A DNA stretch of 64,000 bases, from the NCBI RefSeq assembly GCF_040394755.1, contig NZ_JBEBRQ010000001.1; one strand, 5' to 3'. Under the pieces are notes generated by a model. It ran no database searches. It worked only from the letters and a program-made list of their open reading frames with translations, and was not told where the DNA came from. The DNA comes from Castellaniella defragrans_A (lineage in GTDB: Bacteria; Pseudomonadota; Gammaproteobacteria; Burkholderiales; Burkholderiaceae_B). Below, piece after piece: positions 41,601 through 51,054 of the stretch; the stretch's first letter is position 1, and each line of letters begins with the position of its first letter. A program made the position numbers and the translations under genes.

Positions 41601-42833
41601 ATGACTATTTCGTGCGGGAACGGCGGTCGGGACGATTTGGCGGCGCCCGATGGCGTGCTCACGGTGGCCCAGCTCAATCGCCAGGTGGCCCGGCTGCTGG
41701 AGGCCGGTTTTCCCCGAGTCTGGGTGTGCGGCGAGATCTCGAATTTCACCCGCGCGGCTTCGGGGCATTGGTATTTTTCCATCAAGGATGAGTCCGCCGC
41801 GGTGCGCGCGGTGATGTTCCGTGGTCGGGCGCAGGCCGTGGGCGTCGTGCCCCAGGCGGGCGAGCGCTTCGAGTTTCGCGTGCAGGTGTCTTTGTACGAG
41901 CCTCGGGGCGACTATCAGGTCCAGGTCGAGACGATGCGCCGGGCGGGGCGGGGCGACTTGCACGAGGCTTTCCTGCGCCTGCGCGACCGCTTGACCGCCG
42001 AGGGTCTGATCGATCCTGCCCGGCGGCGGCCGATCGCCGTGATGCCGCGCGCGATCGGTGTGGTGACTTCGCTGGCCGCCGCCGCTTTGCGCGACGTGCT
42101 GTCGGTGATGGCCCGCCGGGCGCCGCACGTCCGGGTGCTGATCTACCCGGCGCCGGTGCAGGGGCGCGAGGCGGCGGCGCAGTTGCGCGCTGCGCTGGAA
42201 CTGGCGATCGCGCGCGCCGAGGTGGATACCCTGCTGCTGGTGCGCGGTGGCGGCAGCCTCGAGGATCTCTGGAGCTTCAACGATGAGGCGCTGGCGCGCG
42301 CGATCGCGGCCAGTCCGATTCCTGTGGTCAGCGGCGTTGGCCACGAGACCGATTTCACCATTGCCGATTTCGTGGCCGATCTGCGTGCGCCGACGCCCAC
42401 GGCGGCCGCCGAGCTGTGCTGCGACAGCCGGGCCGCCTGCGAGGAGCGCCTGCGCGGGGCGCTGGGCGCATTGGCGCTCGCCCAGCGGCGCCTGCTGGAT
42501 CGCGGGGCCATGCGGCTGGACAAGGCGGCCGCGCAGCTCGTTTCGCCCGCGCAGCGCCTGCGGCTGCGGGGCCAGCGCCTGTCGGCGGCGATCCAGCGCC
42601 TGCATGCCGTCATCGCGCATCGCGCAGAATCGCGGGCGGCGCGGCTGGCGGCGGTGCGCGGCAGGCTCGAGGCCCTGGACCCGCGCGGCGTGCTTGGCCG
42701 CGGCTATGCGATCGTGCGCGGCCCCTCGGGGAGCATCGTCAAAAATGCGTTAGACTTAAACATTAAGGATCGCATCGACGTCGAATTCGGCGCGGGCCGC
42801 GCCCAGGCCGATGTCGTGCGCACTGACGTTTAG
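41601..42833 (+). CDS. xseA: XseA, exonuclease VII large subunit
   Basis: The catalytic subunit of the single-strand exonuclease VII. The 410-residue product has an N-terminal OB fold (VWVCGEISNFTRAASGHWYFSIKDESAAVRAVMFRGRA), the catalytic domain with VVTSLAAAALRDVLSVMARRAP and LLLVRGGGSLEDLWSFNDE, GVGHETDFTIADFVAD, and a long C-terminal coiled coil (about 280-365). It is somewhat shorter than E. coli XseA. xseB is not adjacent. Confidence 0.95.
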   Translation: MTISCGNGGRDDLAAPDGVLTVAQLNRQVARLLEAGFPRVWVCGEISNFTRAASGHWYFSIKDESAAVRAVMFRGRAQAVGVVPQAGERFEFRVQVSLYEPRGDYQVQVETMRRAGRGDLHEAFLRLRDRLTAEGLIDPARRRPIAVMPRAIGVVTSLAAAALRDVLSVMARRAPHVRVLIYPAPVQGREAAAQLRAALELAIARAEVDTLLLVRGGGSLEDLWSFNDEALARAIAASPIPVVSGVGHETDFTIADFVADLRAPTPTAAAELCCDSRAACEERLRGALGALALAQRRLLDRGAMRLDKAAAQLVSPAQRLRLRGQRLSAAIQRLHAVIAHRAESRAARLAAVRGRLEALDPRGVLGRGYAIVRGPSGSIVKNALDLNIKDRIDVEFGAGRAQADVVRTDV

Positions 42834-42865
42834 TTTCTTTTCAATGTCTGCTTGAAGGAAATACC

Positions 42866-43444
42866 ATGGCTTTCACTCTCCCGCCGCTACCCTACGCAAT
42901 GGATGCGCTGGCACCGCACATTTCCAGGGAAACCCTCGAATTCCACTATGGCAAGCACCACCAGGCCTATGTGACGAACCTGAACAAGGCGATCGAGGGT
43001 ACCGACCTGGAATCCGCCAGCCTGGAGGACATCATCCGCAAGTCCTCGGGGGGCGTGTTCAATAACGCGGCTCAGGTGTGGAACCATACTTTTTACTGGA
43101 ACAGCCTCTCGCCCAACGGCGGCGGCGAGCCCGCCGGCGCGTTGCGCGCGGCGCTCGAGGCCAAGTGGGGCAGCGTCGAGGCCTTCAAGACGGCCTTTTC
43201 GCAATCGGCCGCCGGCAATTTCGGCTCGGGCTGGACCTGGCTGGTGAAAAAGGCCGATGGCACGCTGGACATCGTCAACACCAGCAACGCCGGCACGCCG
43301 CTGACCTCCGGCGACAAGGCGCTGCTGACCTGTGACGTCTGGGAGCACGCCTACTATATCGATTACCGTAACGCCCGTCCGAAATATCTGGAAAATTTCT
43401 GGGCGCTGGTGAACTGGGATTTCGCGGCCGCCAATCTGGCGTGA
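42866..43444 (+). CDS. sodB: SodB, iron superoxide dismutase
   Basis: Converts superoxide to oxygen and peroxide. The 192-residue product has metal ligands H27 (FHYGKHH), H74 (WNHTFYW), and D157/H161 in DVWEHAYY. AAGNFGSGWTWLV and the Fe-type length point to iron specificity. GAAGGAAA lies before the ATG. It follows xseA by 32 bp on the same strand. Confidence 0.97.
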   Translation: MAFTLPPLPYAMDALAPHISRETLEFHYGKHHQAYVTNLNKAIEGTDLESASLEDIIRKSSGGVFNNAAQVWNHTFYWNSLSPNGGGEPAGALRAALEAKWGSVEAFKTAFSQSAAGNFGSGWTWLVKKADGTLDIVNTSNAGTPLTSGDKALLTCDVWEHAYYIDYRNARPKYLENFWALVNWDFAAANLA

Positions 43445-43484
43445 TCGCGGTGCGCGGCGGCCCTGAGGCGCCGCCGCTGGCCGC

Positions 43485-43958
43485 CTACGGCGGCGGCAGG
43501 GGCGAAACCTTGTCCCGCACCGACACGCCCGCGCGATTGAACCACCCCTGGGCCATTTCAAGGGTGTAGCGCACCGGCTCGGGCGGGCAGTGGGGGTCCA
43601 GGGCGTAGGGCTGCATGTCCTGGATGGACACGATCCGCCCCTGCTGATCGATGAAGGCGATCGACAGCGGCAGGGGCGTGTTTTTCATCCAGAAGCAGTA
43701 GCGGTCGTCCTCGTCGAACACGAACAGCATGCCGTGATCCTGGGCGAGGCTGTGTCGTTCCATCAACCCGTGGCTGCGGGCCTCGGGGGTGCGGGCGACC
43801 TCGGCCTGGACCGGATGCGCGCCCACCGTCAGGCTGACGACCGGCAGCAGGGCCTGCCCGTGGGCGGCGGGTACCATCGTCGCGGCCGCCAGCAGAAAAA
43901 AAACAGGGCTGATGACGAGCCCCGTACAGCGGTAAAATAAATTTGTTTTTGGTGTCAT
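43485..43958 (-). CDS. DUF192 family exported protein
   Basis: A 157-residue protein with a signal peptide (about 10-33, ending AAHGQA) and the DUF192 domain: VEVARTPEARSHGLMER-like region, HGMLFVFDEDDRYCFWMKNTPLPLSIAFIDQQGRIV. The ATG at 43958 begins 14 bp after the cspD stop; a longer frame runs inside cspD and is discarded. Function is unknown. It may share a transcript with cspD. Confidence 0.88.
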   Translation of the reverse strand: MTPKTNLFYRCTGLVISPVFFLLAAATMVPAAHGQALLPVVSLTVGAHPVQAEVARTPEARSHGLMERHSLAQDHGMLFVFDEDDRYCFWMKNTPLPLSIAFIDQQGRIVSIQDMQPYALDPHCPPEPVRYTLEMAQGWFNRAGVSVRDKVSPLPPP

Positions 43959-43972
43959 CCAGGCATGTCCGG

Positions 43973-44215
43973 TCAGGCTGCGGCGGTGATATTGAGAGCC
44001 TGCTTGCCTTTGGGGCCTTGCGCGATATCGAACAGGACTTTCTGCCCTTCTTTGAGGGTCTTGAAGCCGTTCATCTGGATGGACGAGAAATGTGCGAACA
44101 GGTCTTCGCCACCGTTGTCGGGGGTGATGAAGCCAAAACCTTTGGCATCGTTGAACCACTTTACCGTTCCAGTCAGCTTTTGTGACTCTCCGGTGCTTTC
44201 GATTGAATCGGACAT
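43973..44215 (-). CDS. cspD: CspD-like cold-shock domain protein
   Basis: An 80-residue OB-fold nucleic-acid-binding protein with RNP1 KGFGFI and RNP2 DLFAHF in KWFNDAKGFGFITPDNGGEDLFAHFSS, plus an N-terminal extension of about 12 residues. The ATG at 44215 has GAGAGG upstream. It is divergent from clpS-clpA, the same arrangement as E. coli cspD, which supports the name; the long 247-bp AT-richer leader suits post-transcriptional control. Confidence 0.9.
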   Translation of the reverse strand: MSDSIESTGESQKLTGTVKWFNDAKGFGFITPDNGGEDLFAHFSSIQMNGFKTLKEGQKVLFDIAQGPKGKQALNITAAA

Positions 44216-44462
44216 GCGACCAGCCTCTCGACTATAGTTATGGGGTTGAAACCTTGGTGCCAACGGATGCCACCAGACTCGTTCGCCGGATATATTACGC
44301 CGGATCGCGCAATGTTCCGAAGAACATCTTTAATAATGCTTAACCCCCCGTTCGCTAGTCAACTATGGAAACCACTAGTATTTTCCCGGGGAAGACCTGA
44401 ACAGGCATTGCGGATGCCGCGATCGTTTAGAGCGTTTCCCTGCTTGTTCCTTATATAGCCAA

Positions 44463-44783
44463 ATGTCGACCGATATTCAGAATCAGCGCGAGTTGTTGCA
44501 GGATGCCGCCCCCACGCGGGTGGCGCCGCCGCCCATGTACCAGGTGGTTCTGCTCAACGACGACTACACGCCCATGGATTTCGTTGTCCTGGTGTTGCGC
44601 GAGGTCTTCAACAAGTCCGATCCCGAGGCCGAGCGCATCATGCTCAAGGTCCATCACGAAGGGCGGGGGATTTGCGGCATTTATACGCGCGACATCGCCT
44701 TGACGCGGGTCGACACGGTTCGTCGGATGGCGCGCATTGGCCAGCATCCCTTGCAATGCGTGATCGAGCCGGTCCTGCCCTGA
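44463..44783 (+). CDS. clpS: ClpS, N-end rule adaptor of ClpAP
   Basis: A 106-residue adaptor that delivers N-degron substrates to ClpA. It shows the family core MYQVVLLNDDYTPMDFVVLVLREVF and GICGIYTRDIALTRV, with the D-D-Y-T-P-M binding pocket. It precedes clpA by about 200 bp on the same strand. Confidence 0.96.
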   Translation: MSTDIQNQRELLQDAAPTRVAPPPMYQVVLLNDDYTPMDFVVLVLREVFNKSDPEAERIMLKVHHEGRGICGIYTRDIALTRVDTVRRMARIGQHPLQCVIEPVLP

Positions 44784-44982
44784 GCGGACCCGGTAGTTTT
44801 CCTGTGGCGCTGGAGGCGCCCCCGCCGCGTGCCGCGCGAGAGCGGGCGGGGAGGCCGGTGTCCCTTGCTGGATTTCGTATTGCATCCGGCCGATGCGCGC
44901 CAGTGACACGACGCTATGGTATTTTAGTCATAGAATATAGTCATGGATGTATTCGTCCGCTGCACTTAGGCATGGAGGAAGC

Positions 44983-47307
44983 GTGATCTCCGAAGAACTT
45001 GAAGTCAGCCTGCATATGGCCTTTGTCGAGGCCCGGGCCGCTCGGCATGAATTCATCACTGTCGAGCATCTGCTGCTGTCGCTGCTGGACAACGCGGCGG
45101 CGGTCGAGGTGCTGCGTGCCTGCGCAGCGGACCTGGAAACCCTGCGCCAGGATCTGCGCAAGTTCATCGTCGAGAACACTCCGGTATTCCCGGGCGACGG
45201 CGAGGTCGACACCCAGCCGACCCTGGGGTTCCAGCGCGTCATCCAGCGCGCCATCATGCATGTCTCGTCGAGCAGTTCGAACAAGGCGGCGGTGACGGGG
45301 GCGAATGTCCTGGTTGCGATGTATGGCGAAAAGGATTCCCATGCGGTGTATTTCCTGGTCCAGCAGGGCATTTCGCGCCTGGACGTGGTGAACTATCTGT
45401 CGCACGGGATCGCCAAGACCTCCGAAGCCGAGCCGCTGCGGGGTGACAACCCGCGCAATACCGAGCCGCCTGCGGCCGACACCAAGTCCGATCAGCAGAA
45501 ATCACCCCTTGAAACCTATGCCACGGACCTGAATGCCGAGGCGCTCAAGGGCCGCATCGATCCCCTGATCGGGCGCGAGGCCGAGGTCGAGCGCGTGATC
45601 CAGGTGTTGTGCCGCCGCCGCAAGAACAACCCCCTGCTGGTGGGTGAGGCAGGCGTGGGCAAGACCGCCATCGCCGAGGGGCTGGCGTGGCGTATCACGC
45701 AGGGCGATGTGCCCGAGGTGCTGCACGAGGCCCAGGTCTACGCGCTGGATATGGGGTCTTTGCTGGCGGGCACGAAATACCGGGGCGACTTCGAGCAGCG
45801 CCTGAAGTTGGTCCTGAAATCATTGCGCGAAAATCGCAACGCCATTCTTTTCATCGACGAAATCCACACCCTGATCGGCGCCGGTTCGGCCTCGGGCGGC
45901 ACGCTGGACGCCTCCAATCTGCTCAAGCCCGCGCTGTCCTCGGGCCAGCTCAAGTGCATCGGCGCGACGACTTATAACGAGTATCGCGGGATCTTCGAAA
46001 AGGATCACGCGCTGGCGCGCCGTTTCCAGAAAATCGATGTGGCCGAGCCTTCGGTCGCGCAGACGATCCAGATTCTGCGGGGTCTCAAGGGGCGCTTCGA
46101 GTCGCACCATCAGGTGCGCTATTCCGCGGCCGCCATCACGGCGGCGGCCGAGCTGGCGGCGCGCCACATCAGCGACCGCTTTCTGCCGGACAAGGCCATC
46201 GACGTGATCGACGAGGCGGGCGCCGCCCAGCGCCTGTTGCCCAAATCGCGCCAAAAGAAACTCATCGGCAAGGCCGAGATCCAGGCCACGGTGGCCAAGA
46301 TCGCCCGCATTCCGCCGCAAAGCGTTTCCACCGACGACCGCAACAAGCTCGCCACCCTCGAGCGTGACCTGAAGTCCGTGGTGTTCGGCCAGGATCAGGC
46401 GATCGCCGCGCTGGCCGCTGCCATCAAGATGGCGCGTTCGGGCCTGGGCCGTCCCGACAAGCCCATCGGCTCCTTCCTCTTTTCCGGGCCGACGGGCGTG
46501 GGCAAGACCGAGGTCGCGCGCCAGCTCGCCTTTGTGCTGGGCATCGAGCTGCTGCGTTTCGACATGTCGGAATACATGGAGCGGCACACGGTCTCACGCC
46601 TGATCGGCGCGCCGCCGGGCTACGTCGGCTTCGACCAGGGCGGGCTGCTGACCGAGGCCGTCACCAAGCAGCCGCATTGCGTGCTGCTGCTCGACGAGAT
46701 CGAAAAGGCGCACCCCGACGTCTACAACATCCTGCTGCAGGTCATGGACCACGGCACGCTGACCGACAACAACGGCCGCAAGGCGGATTTCCGCAACGTC
46801 ATCATCGTGATGACGACCAACGCCGGGGCCGAGGGGCTGAACCGCAACACCATCGGTTTCGCCGCGGCGGCATCCAGCGGTGACGAGATGGCCGACATCA
46901 AGCGCCTGTTCACACCCGAGTTTCGCAACCGGCTCGACGCGATCATCAGTTTTTCCGTGCTGTCGCGCGAGGTCATCCTGCGGGTGGTCGACAAGTTCCT
47001 CATGCAGCTCGAGGACCAGCTTCACGAAAAGCACGTCGAGGTCGTGTTCACCCCGGCGCTGCGCGAGTATCTCGCGCGCGAGGGTTTCGATCCCGCGATG
47101 GGCGCGCGGCCCATGCAGCGGCTCATCCAGGACACGATCCGGCGGGTGCTGGCCGACGAACTGCTGTTCGGGCGTCTGGTCAGCGGCGGGCAGGTCGAGG
47201 TCGACCTGGATGCCGAGGGCAAGGTGGTCCTGAGTTTCCCCGATCATTCATCGGGCGGGGGCGCCGCCTCCAAGCCCTCGCATCCCGAGCCTGAGCTCGT
47301 GGATTGA
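44983..47307 (+). CDS. clpA: ClpA, ATPase subunit of ClpAP protease
   Basis: An unfoldase with two AAA+ modules: Walker A GEAGVGKT at 221-228 and GPTGVGKT at 502-509, an N-domain with HEFITVEHLLLSLLDN, and the second-module DEIEKAHPDVYNILLQVMD. The GTG at 44983 follows a perfect GGAGGA and restores the family N-terminus; an upstream ATG at 44947 is poorer. The 774 residues fit. Its stop overlaps the pqiA start as TGATG. A CTATG/CATAG repeat (about 44913-44932) lies in its promoter region. Confidence 0.97.
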   Translation: MISEELEVSLHMAFVEARAARHEFITVEHLLLSLLDNAAAVEVLRACAADLETLRQDLRKFIVENTPVFPGDGEVDTQPTLGFQRVIQRAIMHVSSSSSNKAAVTGANVLVAMYGEKDSHAVYFLVQQGISRLDVVNYLSHGIAKTSEAEPLRGDNPRNTEPPAADTKSDQQKSPLETYATDLNAEALKGRIDPLIGREAEVERVIQVLCRRRKNNPLLVGEAGVGKTAIAEGLAWRITQGDVPEVLHEAQVYALDMGSLLAGTKYRGDFEQRLKLVLKSLRENRNAILFIDEIHTLIGAGSASGGTLDASNLLKPALSSGQLKCIGATTYNEYRGIFEKDHALARRFQKIDVAEPSVAQTIQILRGLKGRFESHHQVRYSAAAITAAAELAARHISDRFLPDKAIDVIDEAGAAQRLLPKSRQKKLIGKAEIQATVAKIARIPPQSVSTDDRNKLATLERDLKSVVFGQDQAIAALAAAIKMARSGLGRPDKPIGSFLFSGPTGVGKTEVARQLAFVLGIELLRFDMSEYMERHTVSRLIGAPPGYVGFDQGGLLTEAVTKQPHCVLLLDEIEKAHPDVYNILLQVMDHGTLTDNNGRKADFRNVIIVMTTNAGAEGLNRNTIGFAAAASSGDEMADIKRLFTPEFRNRLDAIISFSVLSREVILRVVDKFLMQLEDQLHEKHVEVVFTPALREYLAREGFDPAMGARPMQRLIQDTIRRVLADELLFGRLVSGGQVEVDLDAEGKVVLSFPDHSSGGGAASKPSHPEPELVD

Positions 47308-48566
47308 TGGCCGCGGCGGGGCGTGGCGCGCAGGCGTTGTCCGAGGGGGCGGGGCTCGTCACGCTGATCGCGTGCCCGCATTGCGATACCCTGCACCAGC
47401 GGGTGGCGCTGGCGCCGCGGGCGCGGGCCTCCTGCGCCTGTTGCGGCACCATTCTGTACCGTCAGGGCGTGCTGGATCTGAACGGCTGGACAGCCATGTC
47501 GCTGGCGACTCTGGCGATCTTCGTCATTGCCCAGGGGTTTCCCATCGTCAGCCTTTCGTTGCAGGGCCGCGAGGTCAGCGTGACCTACTGGCAGGCGCTG
47601 CTGTACATCTGGAACCAGGGCGACTGGCTGTTGTCGATCATGACTGGCTTGTGCGGTTTCTGGTTTCCGTTGTTCCGGATCGTCCTGACGCTGTGGGCGG
47701 TGCGCTGCGTGTCCAAGGGCCGGCTGCCGGGGGATTTCCGGGTGGGCATGCGCCTGTTGCGTCTGATCTCGCCCTGGTCGATGGCGCCCGTCCTGGTGCT
47801 GGCAATCTTCATCGCCATCGTCAAGTTCGCCGACATGGCCTCGCTGAGCGTCGAGCCCGGGATGCTGGGGTTCTTTCTATTGTCATTTTTCCTCACCGGC
47901 CTGAGCCGCCTGAATGCCTTCGAACTCTGGACTCATGCCGAGCGGGCGGGGCTGGTGGAACCTTCCGGCGCTCACGGGCACGAGTTGGCCTGTCATGTCT
48001 GTGCCTGCGTCCAGAACGCGGCCGCCGACGGCCGCTGCCGCCGTTGCGGCGCCCGTCTGCACCGGCGCCGTGAGAATGTTCCGGCGCGGGTGTGGGCGCT
48101 GGGTATTGCGGCGGCGGTGGTCTACGTGCCGGCCAATATCCTGCCGGTCATGCACATCCAGTCGGTCCTCGGCGCCAGCGATCATACGATTCTGGGGGGC
48201 GTGATCCAGTTGTGGGAGCTGGGCTCCTGGGATCTGGCGGTGATCGTGTTCGCGGCCAGCGTGGTGGTGCCGATCACCAAGCTGCTCGCGCTGGCGGTGC
48301 TGATGCTGTATCGCCGCCCGCGCGGTGCGCGCATGGAGCGCCAGCGCACGCGCATGTACGAGATGGTCGAGTTCATCGGGCAGTGGTCGATGCTGGATGT
48401 GTTCGTGGTGGTCCTGATGGGGGCGATGGCGAATTTCCCGGGGGTGACCCAGATTCTCCCCCGGCCGGGCGCGCTCATTTTCGGCGTCGTCGTGGTCCTG
48501 ACCATGTGGGCCACGATGAGCTATGATCCGCGTTTGGGATGGGACAGACTGCGGGGCGACGACTGA
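47307..48566 (+). CDS. pqiA: PqiA, paraquat-inducible protein A (two-module)
   Basis: A 419-residue inner-membrane protein with two PqiA modules in tandem. Each begins with a zinc-ribbon cysteine set (CPHCDTLHQR...CACCG near 22-47 and CHVCACVQN...CRRCG near 230-248) followed by about four helices. It belongs to a system moving lipids between membranes (PqiABC, an MCE pathway). It is coupled to clpA and pqiB by TGATG overlaps. Confidence 0.92.
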   Translation: MAAAGRGAQALSEGAGLVTLIACPHCDTLHQRVALAPRARASCACCGTILYRQGVLDLNGWTAMSLATLAIFVIAQGFPIVSLSLQGREVSVTYWQALLYIWNQGDWLLSIMTGLCGFWFPLFRIVLTLWAVRCVSKGRLPGDFRVGMRLLRLISPWSMAPVLVLAIFIAIVKFADMASLSVEPGMLGFFLLSFFLTGLSRLNAFELWTHAERAGLVEPSGAHGHELACHVCACVQNAAADGRCRRCGARLHRRRENVPARVWALGIAAAVVYVPANILPVMHIQSVLGASDHTILGGVIQLWELGSWDLAVIVFAASVVVPITKLLALAVLMLYRRPRGARMERQRTRMYEMVEFIGQWSMLDVFVVVLMGAMANFPGVTQILPRPGALIFGVVVVLTMWATMSYDPRLGWDRLRGDD

Positions 48567-50224
48567 TGGCGGAAGCAGGCCGGGACGGGGACGAATTCAT
48601 GAAGGCCGAACAGCCCGTGATCCGACATGGCAAGCCTATCCGCTGGTCCTGGATCTGGCTGGTGCCGCTGCTGGCGGTGCTGATGGGCATCTCCCTGCTG
48701 GTGACCCATTGGCTGCGGACCGGTCCCGTCATCACCGTGAGTTTTCAGTCGGCCGAGGGCCTGGCGGCCGGGCAGACCAAGCTGCGCTACAAGGACGTGG
48801 TCGTCGGCCAGGTGAGCGCCGTGCGGGTCGCACCCGACCGGCAGGGCGTGCTGGTCGACATCCAGCTCGAACAAGAGGGCTCCGAATACATCACCCAGAA
48901 GGCATCGCGCTTCTGGGTGGTGAGGCCCCAGCTCAGCCTGACCAGAGTATCGGGCCTGGACACGCTGATGTCGGGGGTATATATCAGCGTGGATACGCCC
49001 GCCCGGATCGAGGATGACGCCCGCGCCTATCAGTTCACGGGGCTCGAGAAACCGCCCGAGGTGACCAGCGGGCGCATGGGCACGCGCTATGTCCTGCGCG
49101 CCTCCGACCTGGGGTCCCTCGATGTCGGCACCGGGGTCTACTACCGGCGCATCCTGGTGGGCCGCGTCGTCGGCTACGAGATGGCCGACGATGGCCGCTC
49201 CGTGCTCATCCAGTTTTTCGTGGATGCGCCCTATGATCGCTTCGTGACCGCCGACACGCGGTTCTGGAACATCAGCGGCATCGACCTCACCCTGACGCCC
49301 GAAGGCATCAATATGCGTATCGCGGGTCTGAGCTCGGTGCTGGGCGGCGGGGTTGCCTTCGCCCAGGCCGACGAGGTGAGCTCCTACGACGGCAAGGCCG
49401 ACCGGACGCCGGTGGCCGCCAATCACGAGTTCCCCCTGTTCGACACGCGCGAGGACGCCCTGGCTGATCCCGAAGGCACGCCGATACAGATCATCATGCG
49501 CTTCGATCAGTCGGTGCGCGGCCTGCGGGTGGGCGCTCCCGTTGATTTCCGCGGTATGGAGATGGGCCGCGTCGTGGATATCGACCTGGAATTCGATCCG
49601 CAAAAGCAGCAGTTCTTTGCCCGTGTCCGCGCCGATCTCTATTCGCTGCGCTTCATCGAGGCCTATCATGGGCTGCAAAAGATCGACCAGGACAAGGGCG
49701 GCGACGATCTGCTGCGGCGTCTGGTCGGCCACGGCATGCGGGCGCAGATGCGTCCGGCCGCGCTGTTGACGGGCCAGCAGTACATCGCGCTGGATTTCTT
49801 TCCAGAGGACAAGCCAGTGACCAAGCCCATCGCGCACCAGGATGGCCTCATCGGCGTGCCGACGGTGGCGGGCGAGCTGAATCAGTTGCAGCAGCAGGTC
49901 GGCAGCATTGTTTCCAAACTCGATGCCATGCCGATCAAGGAGATCGGCGAGAGTCTGGATGCCAGCCTGAAATCCCTGAATACACTGCTTGGGCATTTCG
50001 ATGCCCGGCTGACGCCGCAGATGACGGCAGCCCTGGCATCGGTCCAGCGTTCCTTTGACCGGATCGGCCAGACGCTGGGACCGGAAGCCCCCCTATTGGG
50101 CGGCGTGGTGTCGACCATGAATGAACTGGAACAGGCCGCGCGCGCCTTGCGCACATTGGCGGATTATCTGCAGGCGCATCCCGAGGCGCTGGTTCGCGGC
50201 CGTCCGGCGGATACATTGCGTTAG
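48566..50224 (+). CDS. pqiB: PqiB, MCE-domain membrane-spanning protein
   Basis: A 552-residue protein with one N-terminal helix (about 30-50) and three MCE domains, seen in repeated patterns such as FQSAEGLAAGQTKLRYKDVVVGQVSAV, LDVGTGVYYRRILVGRVVGYE and LRVGAPVDFRGMEMGRVVDID. A C-terminal coiled coil (about 440-540) would form the periplasm-spanning needle. The ATG at 48566 overlaps pqiA; an ATG at 48599 with a good Shine-Dalgarno is an alternative. Confidence 0.94.
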   Translation: MAEAGRDGDEFMKAEQPVIRHGKPIRWSWIWLVPLLAVLMGISLLVTHWLRTGPVITVSFQSAEGLAAGQTKLRYKDVVVGQVSAVRVAPDRQGVLVDIQLEQEGSEYITQKASRFWVVRPQLSLTRVSGLDTLMSGVYISVDTPARIEDDARAYQFTGLEKPPEVTSGRMGTRYVLRASDLGSLDVGTGVYYRRILVGRVVGYEMADDGRSVLIQFFVDAPYDRFVTADTRFWNISGIDLTLTPEGINMRIAGLSSVLGGGVAFAQADEVSSYDGKADRTPVAANHEFPLFDTREDALADPEGTPIQIIMRFDQSVRGLRVGAPVDFRGMEMGRVVDIDLEFDPQKQQFFARVRADLYSLRFIEAYHGLQKIDQDKGGDDLLRRLVGHGMRAQMRPAALLTGQQYIALDFFPEDKPVTKPIAHQDGLIGVPTVAGELNQLQQQVGSIVSKLDAMPIKEIGESLDASLKSLNTLLGHFDARLTPQMTAALASVQRSFDRIGQTLGPEAPLLGGVVSTMNELEQAARALRTLADYLQAHPEALVRGRPADTLR

Positions 50225-50278
50225 CGCCCCGTTCGGATCAGCCGGACGGGGCGCCGGCACGCCATAGGAGATTCTTGA

Positions 50279-50899
50279 ATGCGGCTCATCGTCAGCCTGG
50301 GAATCGCGGCGCTCTTGAGCGCCTGCGCGGTTACGCCCGGCACATATTACAGCCTGTCCGCGCCGCCGCCCGCCGGGCAGGGCGGTGCCGGTCCGGCGAC
50401 GGCCGGCGGGGTGCGCTTCCTGCGCGTGCGCGTTCCCGCCGAGGTCGAACGGCCGCAGCTCGTGGTGCGCCGCGAGAGCAGCGATACTCAGGTCGTCCTG
50501 CTCAACGAGTCCTTGTGGGCGGCGCCGTTGGGCGATCAGATCCAGGCGGCGCTGGCGGTCAGGGTCTCGCGGACCCTGGGTGTGCCGGACCTGAGCCAGA
50601 TGGTTGTACCCGAGGGGAAACCGGTGCGCGAGGTGACGGTCCAGGTGAGCCGGTTCGAAATGGTGTTCGGCCAGTATGCCAGCCTGGAGGCGAACTGGTC
50701 CGAAGGAACCCGGCCCGGTCCGGACACCCGCCTGTGTCAGGCGGCGCTGCGGGTGCCGGTCGCGGGACCCGGTATTGCCGCGCTGGTCGAGGGCCAGCGC
50801 ACGGCTGTCGGCCTCCTGGCCGACATCATCGCGGCGCGCATGAGTCCGGCCGTGGCCATGCCGGACGATCCGGCGATCCAGCGCAATAGTTGTACCTGA
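50279..50899 (+). CDS. pqiC: PqiC-like outer-membrane lipoprotein
   Basis: A 206-residue lipoprotein with a signal ending in the lipobox LLSAC (Cys16), followed by VTPGTYYSLSAPPP and a domain with LRVRVPAEVERPQLVVRRESSDTQVVLLNESLWAAPLGDQIQAAL, matching the PqiC/ABC-type lipoprotein family. It would anchor the outer-membrane end of the PqiB needle. It lies 54 bp after pqiB and ends the operon. Confidence 0.92.
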   Translation: MRLIVSLGIAALLSACAVTPGTYYSLSAPPPAGQGGAGPATAGGVRFLRVRVPAEVERPQLVVRRESSDTQVVLLNESLWAAPLGDQIQAALAVRVSRTLGVPDLSQMVVPEGKPVREVTVQVSRFEMVFGQYASLEANWSEGTRPGPDTRLCQAALRVPVAGPGIAALVEGQRTAVGLLADIIAARMSPAVAMPDDPAIQRNSCT

Positions 50900-51054
50900 T
50901 TCCTGTTCGACAGGCACCAGGGTTTCACCTTTCATTTTTCGGGTTATCCCCAATAGGCGACTGGAGGTTAACTCTATAGCATGCCGGCAGTAAACCAGAC
51001 GGACGGCCAATCGCCTCGCCTGGTCATCGTTCCCTATGCTGGATGAGTTGAATC

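Noticed and set aside
43445..43484. A terminator hairpin after sodB
   Set aside because: GC-rich complementary stretches are present, but with no T tract, and they overlap the 3' end of the convergent DUF192 gene.
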